NCBI GenBank assembly: GCA_032622095.1
Contig: CP136069.1
Location: 169,936,394 to 170,000,393, forward strand
DNA from: Siphonodentalium dalli
Lineage: Eukaryota; Mollusca; Scaphopoda; Gadilida; Siphonodentaliidae
Direction: 5' to 3'
DNA: 64,000 bases
Part shown: in pieces, positions 1-11,685 of the stretch
Layout of the letters: every line of letters begins with the position of its first letter
How positions within the stretch are numbered: the first letter of the stretch is position 1
Made by a program: the position numbers and the translations under genes
The notes under the pieces: generated by a model
Databases searched by the model: none
What the model was told of the DNA's origin: nothing
Seen by the model: only the letters and a program-made list of their open reading frames with translations

Positions 1-89
1 ATTCACAACCCCTTCGCCAATTCACCGCAAATGTAAGGCGATGGTGCACGACCTGTAGTTATTGTTAGTAAATTCACACGTATACACAA

Positions 90-288
90 TTTCATCACAT
101 AATATAACATATATTCCCACCCTCAAATAAAGTTTTGTTACTTGTGGAGTCGAATAAAAGTCGCTAAATGTAAATAATAATACCTTGTTTTCATCACATA
201 ATATAACATATATCCCCACCCTCAAATACAGTTTTGTTACTTGTGGAGTCGAATAAAAGTCGCTAAATGTGAATAATAATACATTGTT
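90..288. repeat. 99-bp tandem duplication (2 copies)
   Basis: The block starting TTTCATCACATAATATAAC at 90 recurs at 189 with only a few substitutions. It looks like a simple local duplication and has no coding potential. Confidence 0.85.
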
Positions 289-1224
289 TGATTCAGACAG
301 AGTCTATAAGTTCAACAGCGTGACATTTCGAAGACATAGCTATGTTTAAATGGGTCCAAACGAACATATCATTATAGTACGATTCCTGTACAACATCGCA
401 ACTTGTGACTATCGTCGTACACAACTATGCGTACAGAGACAGACGAGTGGGGTGTCCAAATAAATAGTCTCTACTTTCAGATTGTGAATACACCCGAGCC
501 AAGGTAATGTCAATATATGTTGCAAACATAACGGCATTTCAGTTGCAATATAGTGGGATTTCCGACAGATGCTGTATATGTGTTAAAATGACACTTGAAG
601 AGGGAATTTTTTGCGAGAAAATTACTTTCTGAAGATATAAAATGCGTTTTTATCTATAAAAGTAGTTCTTCGCTCGAATGGAGCCCGCTTGTAATAGGCA
701 ACTGTGTATGTAGAATATATACTTACGTTTATAGCTGTTGGAAACGGTCTATCCGGTCTGAATACTTGTTTTATGGTGAAGTTTTGATTCTTCTGCAGTA
801 TCAAATTTAAAAAATAGAATTTTCTCGCCTAGTCGAAAGCGACTTCCGATTATGTGTTTGTATGGCTTATCCACTGTGGGTCTGTCGGTGGTAAGGTTTA
901 TATTAAGTACACGGACACAACAAAAAGGATCAAGCAGATTACCAAAATGTCTGAAATCTAACAGGCTAAATGCGACTGTTCCATATTCAATTTGATTACA
1001 TGTTTCTATTTATAATACCTATTATATGTTGTATATATGTACTTGAATATAAACTCTAACACCAGTCATGATACCCAGTCTAAATATTAGCATTGCTAAT
1101 TTACCAGTACAGTAAACATTCGTATACATACACGCAAAATATATTCCGATTCCTCAAGACTACTAAAACTCACACAAGCTTATTGAGACAATTAATACTA
1201 TCAATAAACTTGCATACATTCATC
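289..1224. other. AT-rich non-coding host DNA
   Basis: The only open frames are short and lack recognisable motifs. I see no splice-supported exon, RNA gene or strong repeat here. Confidence 0.6.
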
Positions 1225-1475
1225 CGCACATACATGAACTAAGCCCTGACCCTTAAATGACTGGATATGTGCTGGTGCAGTATTAAATATCATATGCCGG
1301 AGCATTCTCTTATATATTCTGATGTCCCATAGGGAGCCTCGCTGATAGGGTCAAGTTAAATAGTGTAAGGCCAATGTATTCTCTTATATGTGTGAGTCTC
1401 CCACAGGGAGATTACATTGGCTCGTTGTGTTCGCAAAAAAATTCAGGGGGCTCCAGTGGTGAAAGGGTTAATCTT
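1225..1475. repeat. Degenerate relative of the CCAATGCATT foldback MITE
   Basis: Fragments resembling CATTCTCTTATATAT followed by GCCAATGTATTCTCTTATAT match the arms of the intact elements at 6075 and 11263, but many bases have changed and no TTAA-bounded ends remain. I take it for an old copy. Confidence 0.5.
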
Positions 1476-2186
1476 CCTTTGCGATCAATGCTCATGAACG
1501 CATACATATATATTCAGCTATCCTGTTTTAAGTGAAAGAATATGGATGCTAAATCAAATGTTGTTTTCTCTCATTGATTGCTAGCAAAAATGTTTACCAG
1601 AATGTTCAAAACGAAACTCATCACGTCTGCTATGAACTTTCCGTACCGGTTTAAATGTAAAAACAAAACAGATAAAAAAAACCTTGAAGTGGAAGAAACC
1701 AATCGAAAAAAGCTATTTGTAACTCATACCCATATTTCCCCGGATGCTGCATTTTATACATTCTCCACATTCGTTACATATAGTAAACAATGTTTTAGAA
1801 TATTACATAATACCCCCTATTGGACACCTACATGTATCATCTTATCCATATTTTGAACGATAACAGTTTGCTACTGTTCTTGAAAATGTTGACTATATTG
1901 ATACATTTACATATATGGACTATAATTACACTCAGTAAATCCCTTTTCTTTTTCTAGAAAATACACCGTGCTTTTATGTACAACACAAAATAAATAAATA
2001 AACAAATAAGAACAAATATTAAATAAATAAATGAATCCTGGCCCTCGTATGTAAGTACACTAAACTCAAGTTATGTATTATTTCAGCAAAAGCGCATGAA
2101 AATGCATAACATAATATATACAAAAGGTTTTGCACTTTTTCCCCTGAACTTCAATTGCAACCGAACTAAATTTTTATATATATATA
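1476..2186. other. AT-rich non-coding host DNA
   Basis: Contains an A/T-rich stretch with repeated AAATAAATAA near 1990-2030. No gene is supported. Confidence 0.55.
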
Positions 2187-2438
2187 TAGGATACATAGCT
2201 CAGTAGCAATGTTATATTTTATGCCTCCGAAACATGCCGAGCATTGCTCTTTGAACATGTTTGGGACTATACAACACACCAGGCGCCTATTTTGAGAAGC
2301 AAATTTGATTTTTGAGACAGTGCAAATTGTTTTGGGATTGGGTGGGATTCGAACCCCGGCCCATGGCGGCGAGCGCGCCTTGCGACTCAAAGTCCGACGT
2401 CAATACCACACGGCCACTGAGGCGACCCCTTCGGTGGC
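2187..2438 (-). mobile_element. B-box-containing dispersed repeat, copy 1
   Basis: On the minus strand the right end reads as a tRNA-like head with a perfect pol III B box (GGTTCGAATCC). The body is shared with copies at 24809-25087 and 26029-26215. It is probably a non-autonomous element with a tRNA-derived head. Unlike copy 2, its right end merges into a hairpin instead of an inverted terminal repeat. Confidence 0.6.
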
Positions 2439-2463
2439 CGTGTGGTATTGACGTCGGACTTTT
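2389..2463. repeat. 29-bp-arm hairpin at the end of the B-box repeat
   Basis: AAGTCCGACGTCAATACCAC at 2390 is mirrored by an exact reverse complement ending at 2462, around a 16-base loop. It looks like an inverted partial duplication of the tRNA-like head. Confidence 0.8.
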
Positions 2464-2519
2464 GTTTCTAAATTTTTATATTAATCAAGACCGCTAATGA
2501 TACTCACTCCACATTTGTT

Positions 2520-3085
2520 TTAACCAGATCATACATCATGTGAGTCATGTTGCTAGACTTACATAATTATATAAAACAAATGTTGCTCCTGCAATTTAAT
2601 GCTCTTCAGTAAATAGAAATATATTTGTTTTTTATTAATTTATTACATTATACTTGAATAACGAAAGTCTATTGACAAGCACCACTTTAGGCCTATTATT
2701 TGTTTATGACAAACTGCCGGTGAAGAAACAACCCCCATCCCACCGCTCACCACCATTTTGGCCTATTTTTGCTTTTGATTAACTCCCAGTAAAAAACCCT
2801 CTCCCGACCCTCAAATGACTTAAATAAATTTGAACCAGATCATTGAGATCAGACAGCATGTGAGTCATGTTGCCAGCCGTATACATATTTAAAACAAATG
2901 TTGTTCCTGCAATAAAATATTCATCAGTCAATATAAATATATTTGTTGAATATTTGTATTTATATACTCGAAAATTGAATGTCTAATTGACAAGCATTCA
3001 CCACGGAATAATCATTTTAGGCGTATTATTTGTTTATGATAAACTTCCGGCGAAGCCCCCTCTCATCCCACCCCCGCTCAATGAT
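2520..3085. repeat. Diverged direct duplication, about 300-bp unit
   Basis: The order of motifs AACCAGATCAT, GTGAGTCATGTTGC, AAAACAAATGTTG, TTGACAAGCA and TATTATTTGTTTATGA in 2520-2750 recurs in 2831-3085 with substitutions and small indels. Confidence 0.6.
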
Positions 3086-3216
3086 TTAAATAAATATAAA
3101 CTTCTCCATTTGACTACCGAATTTGATCGATATTCAGTTCCTAGTATCTTTTATGTATGTACTAGCAATGCATGCTTTAATAAAATTGATCTGCTTTTTA
3201 TATATATATATATACT

Positions 3217-4135
3217 AGAAGGTGACCCGACTTCGTCCGGGCTTTGACCTTGAATTGTCTATTTTGAAGGCCAAGGTCAAGTGGGGTCACGATTTGACTC
3301 GTCCAAAACACAGTGCCCGAACAAAAGTACCCGACAAAAGTACCCGTCGAAATCCATCCGGTTTTACCCGATTTGACCTTGAATTGACCATTTTGAAGGT
3401 CAAGGTCAGGTGGACCAACACCAAAAATGGTGGAAATCGGCCCAGCGGATACCGGGAAATCGGCCCAGCGGATACCGAGATACCCTATGCATCAAATTTC
3501 GTCCGTAAAAATCCGCCAGTTTAACCCGATTTGATTTCCACTGAAGTATATAAACGCGCCTCATATACACACGCTCATTAATTATCAAGTTTCAACGTAA
3601 AGATAAATTACCATCGGTGCCCGAGATATCGCCAAGACGTCTGAAACAGTCAAATGCATCGGCCGGAGAAGAGTTAACGTGATCTAACTTTATGACCTCT
3701 AACGACGTCATAGAAGTTACGCATTGTTTTTACCCTGATAGAAGATCGTACCACTTCTTCTTAATAATTGAGGCAGATAACTAAAACGGATACATACATA
3801 TTATATATCGTTGGAAAGAGGAAACACGAAAGATTCTCATAGTGTCATTATTATGACTGGCATGTTATTATTCGCGCTGTTTCGAATCGATTTGTAAGCA
3901 CCGAACTGAAATATATTAGCGCAAAACGGCGTAAAAACAGATTTGACCTCGGCACGTGAAAAGTTGACCTCGCACGGACAAATTAATAGGCTTATGTTAG
4001 TCCTGACCCGAAAATACCCCCACATACCAAGTTTCATCGAAATTGGCTGGGCCATTTTCGAGTCCATCGATTACACACAAACACACAAACACACAAACAA
4101 ACAAACAAACAAACAGATCTTCCAAAATATATAAT

Positions 4136-4137
<2 letters not shown>
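3217..4137 (+). mobile_element. CTAGAAGGTGACCC dispersed repeat, longest copy
   Basis: Begins CTAGAAGGTGACCCGACTTC and ends at the shared tail (CATCGATTACACACAAAC, an AAAC run, then AGATCTTCCAAAATATATAA). Shares both ends with the tandem pair at 46817-48054. It holds paired TGACCTTGA and TCAAGGTCA-like motifs (for example 3245-3253 facing 3271-3280). A unique segment of about 400 bp in the middle makes this copy longer. No transposase is visible and the class is unknown. Confidence 0.7.

Positions 4138-4189
<52 letters not shown>
4137..4189. repeat. (TA)n microsatellite
   Basis: About 50 bases of alternating TA directly abut the right end of the repeat at 3217-4137. Other members of that family also sit next to TA-rich runs, which suggests a target preference. 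Confidence 0.9.
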
Positions 4190-4191
<2 letters not shown>

Positions 4192-4550
4192 ATGGGGCCA
4201 TATTAATAGTGATGAGATCAAAATTAAAACTGACATTCATAAGTAGTACTGTGATATCATAATTGAGTTTAAAATATTTTAAATACATGTATACTAGTTA
4301 GAGTGGATGGAATCAAATTACTACCAAACCGAAATGTTATAGAAAATTTATCTTCAAACTTTTCGGATATAACTCATAACCTTTATCGAAAGAAGAGTTA
4401 TTTCTTATAATTTAATCCATCATTTCACAAGATAACTACCAAAAGTAGAAGTTGGAAGTATAACAAGCACACAACATTGAGACTATTTCTGACGAAGCTG
4501 ACAACTTGCAATGATGAGACTATATTTGTCAGCGTGTCCTCCCGAAAACC

Positions 4551-4723
4551 CGCACATTATCTGCTTATAAAAGAACTTATATTGGTAGATAATTGGCTTA
4601 GAATTGCTTCATTTTGAGTCGATAATATGCTAAAAGGAGATCTTTTTAGTCACATTATCGACTGATAACGAGTCACATTATCGACTGATAATGACGCAAT
4701 TCTAAGCAGATTATGTGCGGACA
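4551..4723. mobile_element. Foldback hairpin element
   Basis: CCGCACATTATCTGCTTA at the left pairs with TAAGCAGATTATGTGCGG at the right, and inner GAGTCGATAAT motifs also pair. The left arm has an extra segment of about 30 bp. No ORF; probably a MITE. Confidence 0.65.
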
Positions 4724-6074
4724 ATGACACAAATAAGTCAGCTCACGGCTTTTTAGGTGTACGCTCTTTAATGTGTTTTCAATGTGGCCCGCACCATAAA
4801 ACAAAATAACGGATATAACTCCATTATCTGATTATATCAGAATCAATAATCACAATGTACCTATTTTATATTATAGGTCGATTATGTGCGTATTTGTGCG
4901 AGGATATGTTGATATTTATACCACTTCACAGCAGTAAAGCTGTGATTTTAACTGTATTATCCAAGTAACTACCCTTGCCACTTACTACTCTATGCGATAC
5001 TGCTATAACCATAGGCTTTTCAAATCTTTACTGGGTTTGAATTCCCAATTAATAATTATATTGGTACCTACCTACCACAGTATGGCACATTGACTATATT
5101 TTAGTACCCTGTACTACACCCTTATAGCTATACAATGGGCACATATTAATATCATTTTGGTAGTAGGCTTTTGGCTTCCTAACAATGGATACCTTAATTT
5201 GAACCTCTACATAATGGACACCTTTTATAACATTATCAACATAATGTATTCAGATGGTGATACAATCTTTACCTACTAGCATGTATACATTATACTATTA
5301 TGTCACTTTTCATCCCACTCCCGATATAAATAGACCATATGTATTTAACTATCTATATTATTTTCACCACCATATTATATAGTCCATATATTTATTACCC
5401 ATTGTCATATAATATGTAAATGAAAATGTTATATTTGGGGTTCGCCCCCAGCCCCCCCCCCATCTTTTGTGTTTTAGCAAATGACCACGGGAACGTACTT
5501 AGTTAAAATAATAAAAATTTGGGTCGAAAAGTCCGAAATGCCTCTTATGAATTTGAGATTTGAGGTCATTTGCCACATTTTCTAAAATCCTATGAATATC
5601 GTCGGCAATTGACGATATTGTTACCTATGAGCAGCATTCTTGCTGAAACCAGGATACCATGGCTGGTTCAATTAACTCAGGTGTTTCAGATATACATAAA
5701 ATCGTCTTTCGATTTAAAGATTCCTCTATCGATTAAGACCTTTTGTCTAAACTTATCAAAGTAAAGGCTTCGGATATTATTATATTTTCCCTTAGTATTG
5801 TACCTAAGCCTTCACACACTTAAATAATGTTCGTTTCCAGACATTGAGATGTCACTTAAAGAGATACCCATTATTAATGCACATTCTGCTCTGCTATTAA
5901 TACTACTGCATCACATATTTTGGGCAATCAGTTGGGTCATGCAGTATCTTAAGAAATTTCATTACTATTATGTTTCCAACAGATTGCAATGGACTGTAGG
6001 CAAAGAGACTTTGCACTCTATTAGAGGGTTTCAAACCCTTCATGTAGAACCAGATGAACTGTTACAATATTGGT
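4724..6074. other. AT-rich non-coding host DNA
   Basis: No exon, RNA gene or strong repeat recognised. A C-rich run lies near 5450. Confidence 0.55.
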
Positions 6075-6471
6075 TTAACCCTTTACCCAACAACGGCCCT
6101 GTGCCAATGCATTCTCTTATATATGCGAGTCGACCATAGGTCGCCTCGCATATATAAGAGAATGCATTGGCTTAACACATTACAAATTATAAAATTGTTA
6201 AAGAATGTAAGAAAAAATGGTAAAAAGTGTTAAAAAAAGATTTTTTTTAGGCCAATGCATTCTCTTATATATGCGAGGCGACCTATGGTCGACTCGCATA
6301 TATAAGAGAATGCATTGGCACAGGGCTAACTGTAACTATCACAATGTGGTCAAGGAGCCGGTTCCAATGCTATCCATATGTGTATGGTTCTATTGCGACA
6401 GACCGAAGATATTTTAGGCTGTTGAAGCTTTATTTGGCCGGTTTTGGCCGGTTTGTTGGGTAAAGGGTTAA
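6075..6471. mobile_element. TTAA-flanked nested foldback MITE (piggyBac-like), copy 1
   Basis: Both ends are TTAA followed by an 18-bp-class inverted repeat: TTAACCCTTTACCCAACA at the left and its complement at the right. TTAA target sites and CCC-starting termini are typical of piggyBac-type elements. Inside lie two nearly perfect 67-bp hairpins (CCAATGCATTCTCTTATATA arms around TCGACCATAGGTCG) in opposite orientation, so the whole unit folds at two levels. It has no coding capacity. Confidence 0.8.
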
Positions 6472-7839
6472 TTTATTCGATTTCAGCCAACAATATACAT
6501 CAATTAGAAATACCGACATGTTTCTTGCCTTTGTTTCATCGAATTCCTTGAAATTGACGAAGACCATTCTAATTTTATGATCGCATCATTTGAATTAAAA
6601 AAAAACATATTTCCATGTTGATTTAAACATCTATTTCTACAGATCAGTGGTTTAACCATGGGGTCTTACTTTACCGTTCAAGCGGCTAATGTTATCATAT
6701 TAAGATGTGAATACTATATGTTTCAAAAGACTGAATTTAGCCAATGCATGCATACATTTCTGCATTGCATTGATGCTGCCATCATGTTTAGTAACTTAGT
6801 TGTGACATCCTTGGTATGTTTCTTAATCAGCTGCGACATTGCTACACACGTTACATTAATTTGGAAGTTTCAGTGGGCAAATTTTCTGTCAAATGTATAG
6901 GATATTACCTTTAGTATTAACCATATATTATGGTATCAAAATAATTTGCTTGTTGGTTTATACAAAAAAAGACATCTAATACTTATTAATATACACACTG
7001 TGAAACTGATCACCCGGTTATTGTCTTTAAAGGCATTGTTACTAATGAATGTTACAGGTGTCATTTCTTCATGTATGCCTAATGTAAAGAATATTATTAT
7101 ATAGATCTATTTCTGACATGACTTTTAAAATGTGATTACCCTTATATTTGTTTACTTAAACACATTTTACCTTATGAGTAATTATGCTTAAATACCTTGC
7201 TAAGACAGTCACGCCGAATGAAAAAGGTAATCACACTGACAACTTTGTCGAGTCTACATGTACAGGTATACCCTTATTAGTATAGATTGGTAATGTACAG
7301 GCTGATTCGGATACCTTTTTGTTTTACTTTAAACATATTATATTCGTAAATAAATATACAAACGTGATCGGGGAACAAGTTATTTCAGCTTAGGTAGCCT
7401 ATCTCCCATATACAACATTGACAATACATTGTTATAAAATGACAAGAAGGCGATAACAGAAACGTTTGCCCATGGTGAGAGAAAAAAATTGAGTTTGCAT
7501 TATGTCGAGTAATATATCTTTCAGCGTATGTGTCCATGGATTGAGATTCAGATTTACCTGATGTCTACGTACCCATGATTTTCTCTAAACAATTTGAAAC
7601 AATTTCGTTGCAAAGCAGCTCATATGTGCTAACAAGAATGTTGAATTTTGCAACACGCTGGGTACCAAATTAAATCGAACACGGCTTACCATAAAACACA
7701 TAAAGCTCTTTCATTATATGTAGTAAACCCAGATACACCCTTCCCGGTTTAATATGTAATTCAGTGCAGAACTCTCCATATTATAATCCACTTTTGAACA
7801 GCCCAGTACAGGAATTCTGCTTATAAAGTACATATCTAA
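6472..7839. other. AT-rich non-coding host DNA
   Basis: Short open frames only, none with recognisable domains. Confidence 0.55.
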
Positions 7840-8446
7840 TATATATTTTGGGACTTCTGTTTGTTTGTCTGTTAGCTATGGCGGGAAAACTGCCGAACGG
7901 ATTGAGCCCAAACTTCCTATCTAAGGGTAAAATTGCAGAGGAAGTGCCATCGCACCGCTTCTGAGAACGCCAGAACACTCCTTCTCCAAACCCAGTCACC
8001 AAAATGACCGTCATTGGCACTGTGGGGTTAATCGCGTTGATAGTTAAAGAGCGTTCGTATCCGCAGTGTCGTTGATAAAGAGCGTATGCGTGTAGTGTGA
8101 TTCTTATGTCTGGGGCCAGACGTGAGTGTGTCTGTATCCAGACATGAGCGTGTTGTGTGATTCTTATTTCTGTCTTCGCACTTAGGGGTTCCAAGGAACG
8201 GGGGAGATTTTCATCGGGTAAGTTTTTGCGCCCGAGGTGATCTTCACCTTGAAACGGGTACCCACAAATGTACCTCTTTTATGGACGGGTACCATCACGG
8301 GACGGGTAACATCATTTCTCTTGATTAAAAAGGCAGAATTACGGGGAGTGTTTTGGACGGGTCAAATCGTTACCCCGACCTGACCTTGACCTTCAAAATG
8401 GTCAATTCAAGGTCAAAGCCCGGACGAAGTTGGGTCACCTGCTAGT
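7840..8446 (-). mobile_element. Dispersed repeat sharing the GGTGACCC terminus
   Basis: Read on the minus strand it begins CTAGCAGGTGACCCAACTTC, the same start as the elements at 3217 and 46817, with one TGACCTTGA/TCAAGGTCA pair near 8375-8415. The other end differs: it has a CTGTTTGTTTGTCTGTTAGC-type tail instead of the AAAC run. It is a related but distinct subfamily. Confidence 0.55.
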
Positions 8447-8540
8447 ACTATATATATATACGATTTCAGTACAAAGCAATATTTTTCCCTAGATAAGAAC
8501 TTATGAATTTGATTATGTTATATTTTACCACTCTTATTAT

Positions 8541-8789
8541 CCAGTTGGCTACCGATCTTTCAAAGTAACATGCGCAAATGCATGGAATCCTCTGCCATTG
8601 AACATAAAAGAGTCACCATCTCTTGACGACTTTAAAAAGTCATTGAAAACTTACTTGTTTGCACGGCGTTTCAGAAAGTGACTTTGATATTGTGTATATT
8701 TATATTTCTTGTTTATGTTTATGTCAAGCGCTTAGGGCCCGCTTATTGGGGATAAGCGCTATACAAATATTATTATTATTATTATTATA
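8541..8789 (+). pseudogene. 5'-truncated LINE: reverse transcriptase ORF C-terminus plus 3' UTR
   Basis: The frame 8541-8681 encodes 46 residues ending in a stop, with the typical C-terminus of non-LTR retrotransposon ORF2 proteins: a GYRSF motif, AWNPLPLNIK and FKKSLKTYLFARRF. After the stop come GCGCTTAGGGCCC, a matching AAGCGCTATACAAAT and an (ATT)n tail, as in L2/CR1-like LINE 3' ends. Only the last part of the element is present, as expected for 5'-truncated insertions. There is no ATG, so it is dead. Confidence 0.75.
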
Positions 8790-8791
8790 AC

Positions 8792-11262
8792 ATGGACTGG
8801 GGAAAAGGAAGTTATGGCCTACTACACTTGCGTTTTAAAACTCCTTCAGGGAACCTCACTGCAGACGACCTGCGGAACATGAGCCTTCACGATATCCTCA
8901 CTTCTAAAAATTATATAGAAGTGTTTGACATATTCAACAATGCACTTAAGATCAAAATATTTCAAAATGATAGCTCATTAATTCATGTGTATATTGGGAT
9001 CACATTTAGTACCATCGATTACACACTTATTAGTCAATTTAACATCTTCATCCACCAAATCACCAGTAACATTGTGGTCAAAAGTACATGCCCATATGAT
9101 CGTATTTACATGCGGTTTATGTTAATATACCCAGCATGTAAAACGCATTCTATATAAACTATACTATTATTTTTTGACATACATTTCACTATACCCATCG
9201 AGTAGGATATTGGTTCTCGTTGGATTGCTTTCAGGGGCCTGCGCTGTACATATAATTACTCATCAGCGATTTATCTGCTTCCGATTTCTCAACAGGGCTG
9301 GGCCTATGCAGTATCAGTTTAGTTGCGATAGGGTTATCTGCGGGACATACTATTGTAGCCAATAAGTGCATTAAAGCTGTGATCAAACCCATTACTCTGT
9401 TAGCGGCGGTCGATCGTTAAACGTCCATCGGTGAAATATGAAGTCTGTAATGTCAAGACGTTAGGGGTATGTACGGGAGGTGTGGTTATTGATAAGGGTG
9501 TTTGAGATTTGACTGTCATATAATGTTAATTTCCACCATTATATAAAAGTACCATACCAAGTACACAATTCTGACGTCATATATGTTCCTTTCACTAAAA
9601 ACGACAACTAACTGGTTCAACTAAAATTACATGAGTGAAATAAACAAGATCGCACGTGTGGTGATGTTAGCGACAAGGAAACAACCTAGATTTGTAAAAC
9701 AAACAGTGGGTTATCTATTTTTGTCCACTTCATACTTTAGACGTTGAGAGCGGTTTGTATTACTGATTTCTATTTCCTGAGTATATACCTTTGGTGTTTT
9801 ATTTACAGCATTAGCATTTCCGCGCAAACATATGCGCTGGTGATAATTTTTGTGACATGGTTACAAATTGTTGGTAAATATGTTACAGTGTATCCAGTGG
9901 TCTGGCATAGCGTGGTACAAGGGTCGGCGGGAACAATACTACCCTCCACAGACTCCGCTTCGCGTCGGGTTGTATTTGCCTCTTCGGCTGGTACAACGCT
10001 ATATCAGACAACTGGAGACACTGTAACTTTTAATACCAAATATCATTGGAATCCTAACCCATGGCTGTGATACTCAGGCGAACAGATAAAAATAACATTA
10101 TTTAAAAACATTATTCAAGAACGGAAAATGCAGTAACGCCGTTCGGCACTCCTTGAAAACACTTCCGACCGACGGCAAACCCCCAGACCAACTGTCAGGG
10201 ATATCTGACGTGGACCATCTCTGAGCTATCCAGATTTCCAGATAAACAACAAAAATAATACTACAAATGAGACCAACGCCATTTGCCCATCGTTTGAAAG
10301 AACTTGTGATGGCGAACATCCATACCAAATTTCATTCAGATCCAATAACCCATGGCTGACATATATGACTGGGCAGACAGACAGGCGTGCGGATGAAGTC
10401 AATCCGGCATACCAAAGTTGAGGTATAAAAAGTAGTATGTTGCAGTTAATGTTGAACTATAAGTAAGTTAACATTGTATTGGGCCAATGATTTTGTATCC
10501 ACACGGCCACACAAGTTGACAATAGTGTTCTTAACATTTATTAAATAATTTAGCAGCCCAGTCGCTGGTATAAAACGATTTGCTGAGGGTATGCATCACG
10601 TTCCGTGGATGTTAGCGTGCAGAATTATAATGTGTATCGACTGTGGCGTCTCGATATATATTCGGTAGAGCGCAATTGTTCTGCCGTCGTGCGAGAACAT
10701 TATAGCTTGCCTTTGGGCTATTATACTATACTCTGTTTCAAATGAAATCAACAGTCATGTTCACCAGGTGAATCTTTTTTTTGGCGGTATAACACTTATT
10801 GTCAAATCCCATTATAACACAATATAAAAAAATCAAATGCATGTACACACGTAATGGTGACAGGTAGTACTGGCCCGAACACATTCGGAATCGACATAGA
10901 CAAAAACTGCTGTTATAACATACTTATTGATATTCCCGATTAATGTCAAGCAGATGAATCACAAGATAACTACACCCACGCGTTCTACCCAGTGAAACTA
11001 CCGGTGTGTCGGAAATTCGCGCCGGGAAAAAAAATACACTTTGGAATTAACATGATTGATAAAATGACATTTCGAAAATCCATTTATAGAGACTTAACAT
11101 CTGCTTTAAAGGGCAATTTTGTTCCAGTTTTTTCATCTGCGCGTTACAAATTGAAAATGCCACACCGCAATGCACAATATTCGTTTTCGATATCTTTTTT
11201 ATCGAAAATATCGTACAGTACCACCCACGTATTTGTGCTGAATATCAGAGGTGATCAGCGTT
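8792..11262. other. Non-coding host DNA with old repeat fragments
   Basis: Open frames such as 8792-9157 and 9744-10070 lack motifs. The 9890-10430 stretch (repeated ACCAAAT and CCCATGGCTG phrases) has the feel of a decayed dispersed repeat, but I cannot name it. Confidence 0.5.
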
Positions 11263-11685
11263 TTAACCCTTTACCCAACATAACGGCCCTGTGCCAATGC
11301 ATTCTCTTATATATTCGAGTCGACCATAGGTCGCCTCGCATATATAAGAGAATGCATTGGCTTAACACATATTAAAAATGATAAAATTGTCAAAGAATGT
11401 AGAAAAATTGTTAAAAAATGTAAGAAAAAATGGTAAAAAGTGTTAAAAAAAGAATTTTGTTAGGCCAATGCATTCTCTTATATATGCGAGGCGACCTATG
11501 GTCGACTCGCATATATAAGAGAATGCATTGGCACAGGGCATAACTGTAACCATCACAATGTGGTCAATGAGCCGGTTCCAATGATATCCATATTTGTATG
11601 GTTCTATTGAGACAGACCGAAGATATTTTAGGCTGTTGAAGCTTTATTTGGGCGTTTTTGGCCGGTTTGTTGGGTAAAGGGTTAA
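11263..11685. mobile_element. TTAA-flanked nested foldback MITE (piggyBac-like), copy 2
   Basis: Same structure as the element at 6075-6471: TTAA at both ends, CCCTTTACCC terminal inverted repeats and two opposed 67-bp hairpins. Differences are point changes and a longer A-rich spacer, so both copies come from one recently active family. Confidence 0.8.
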
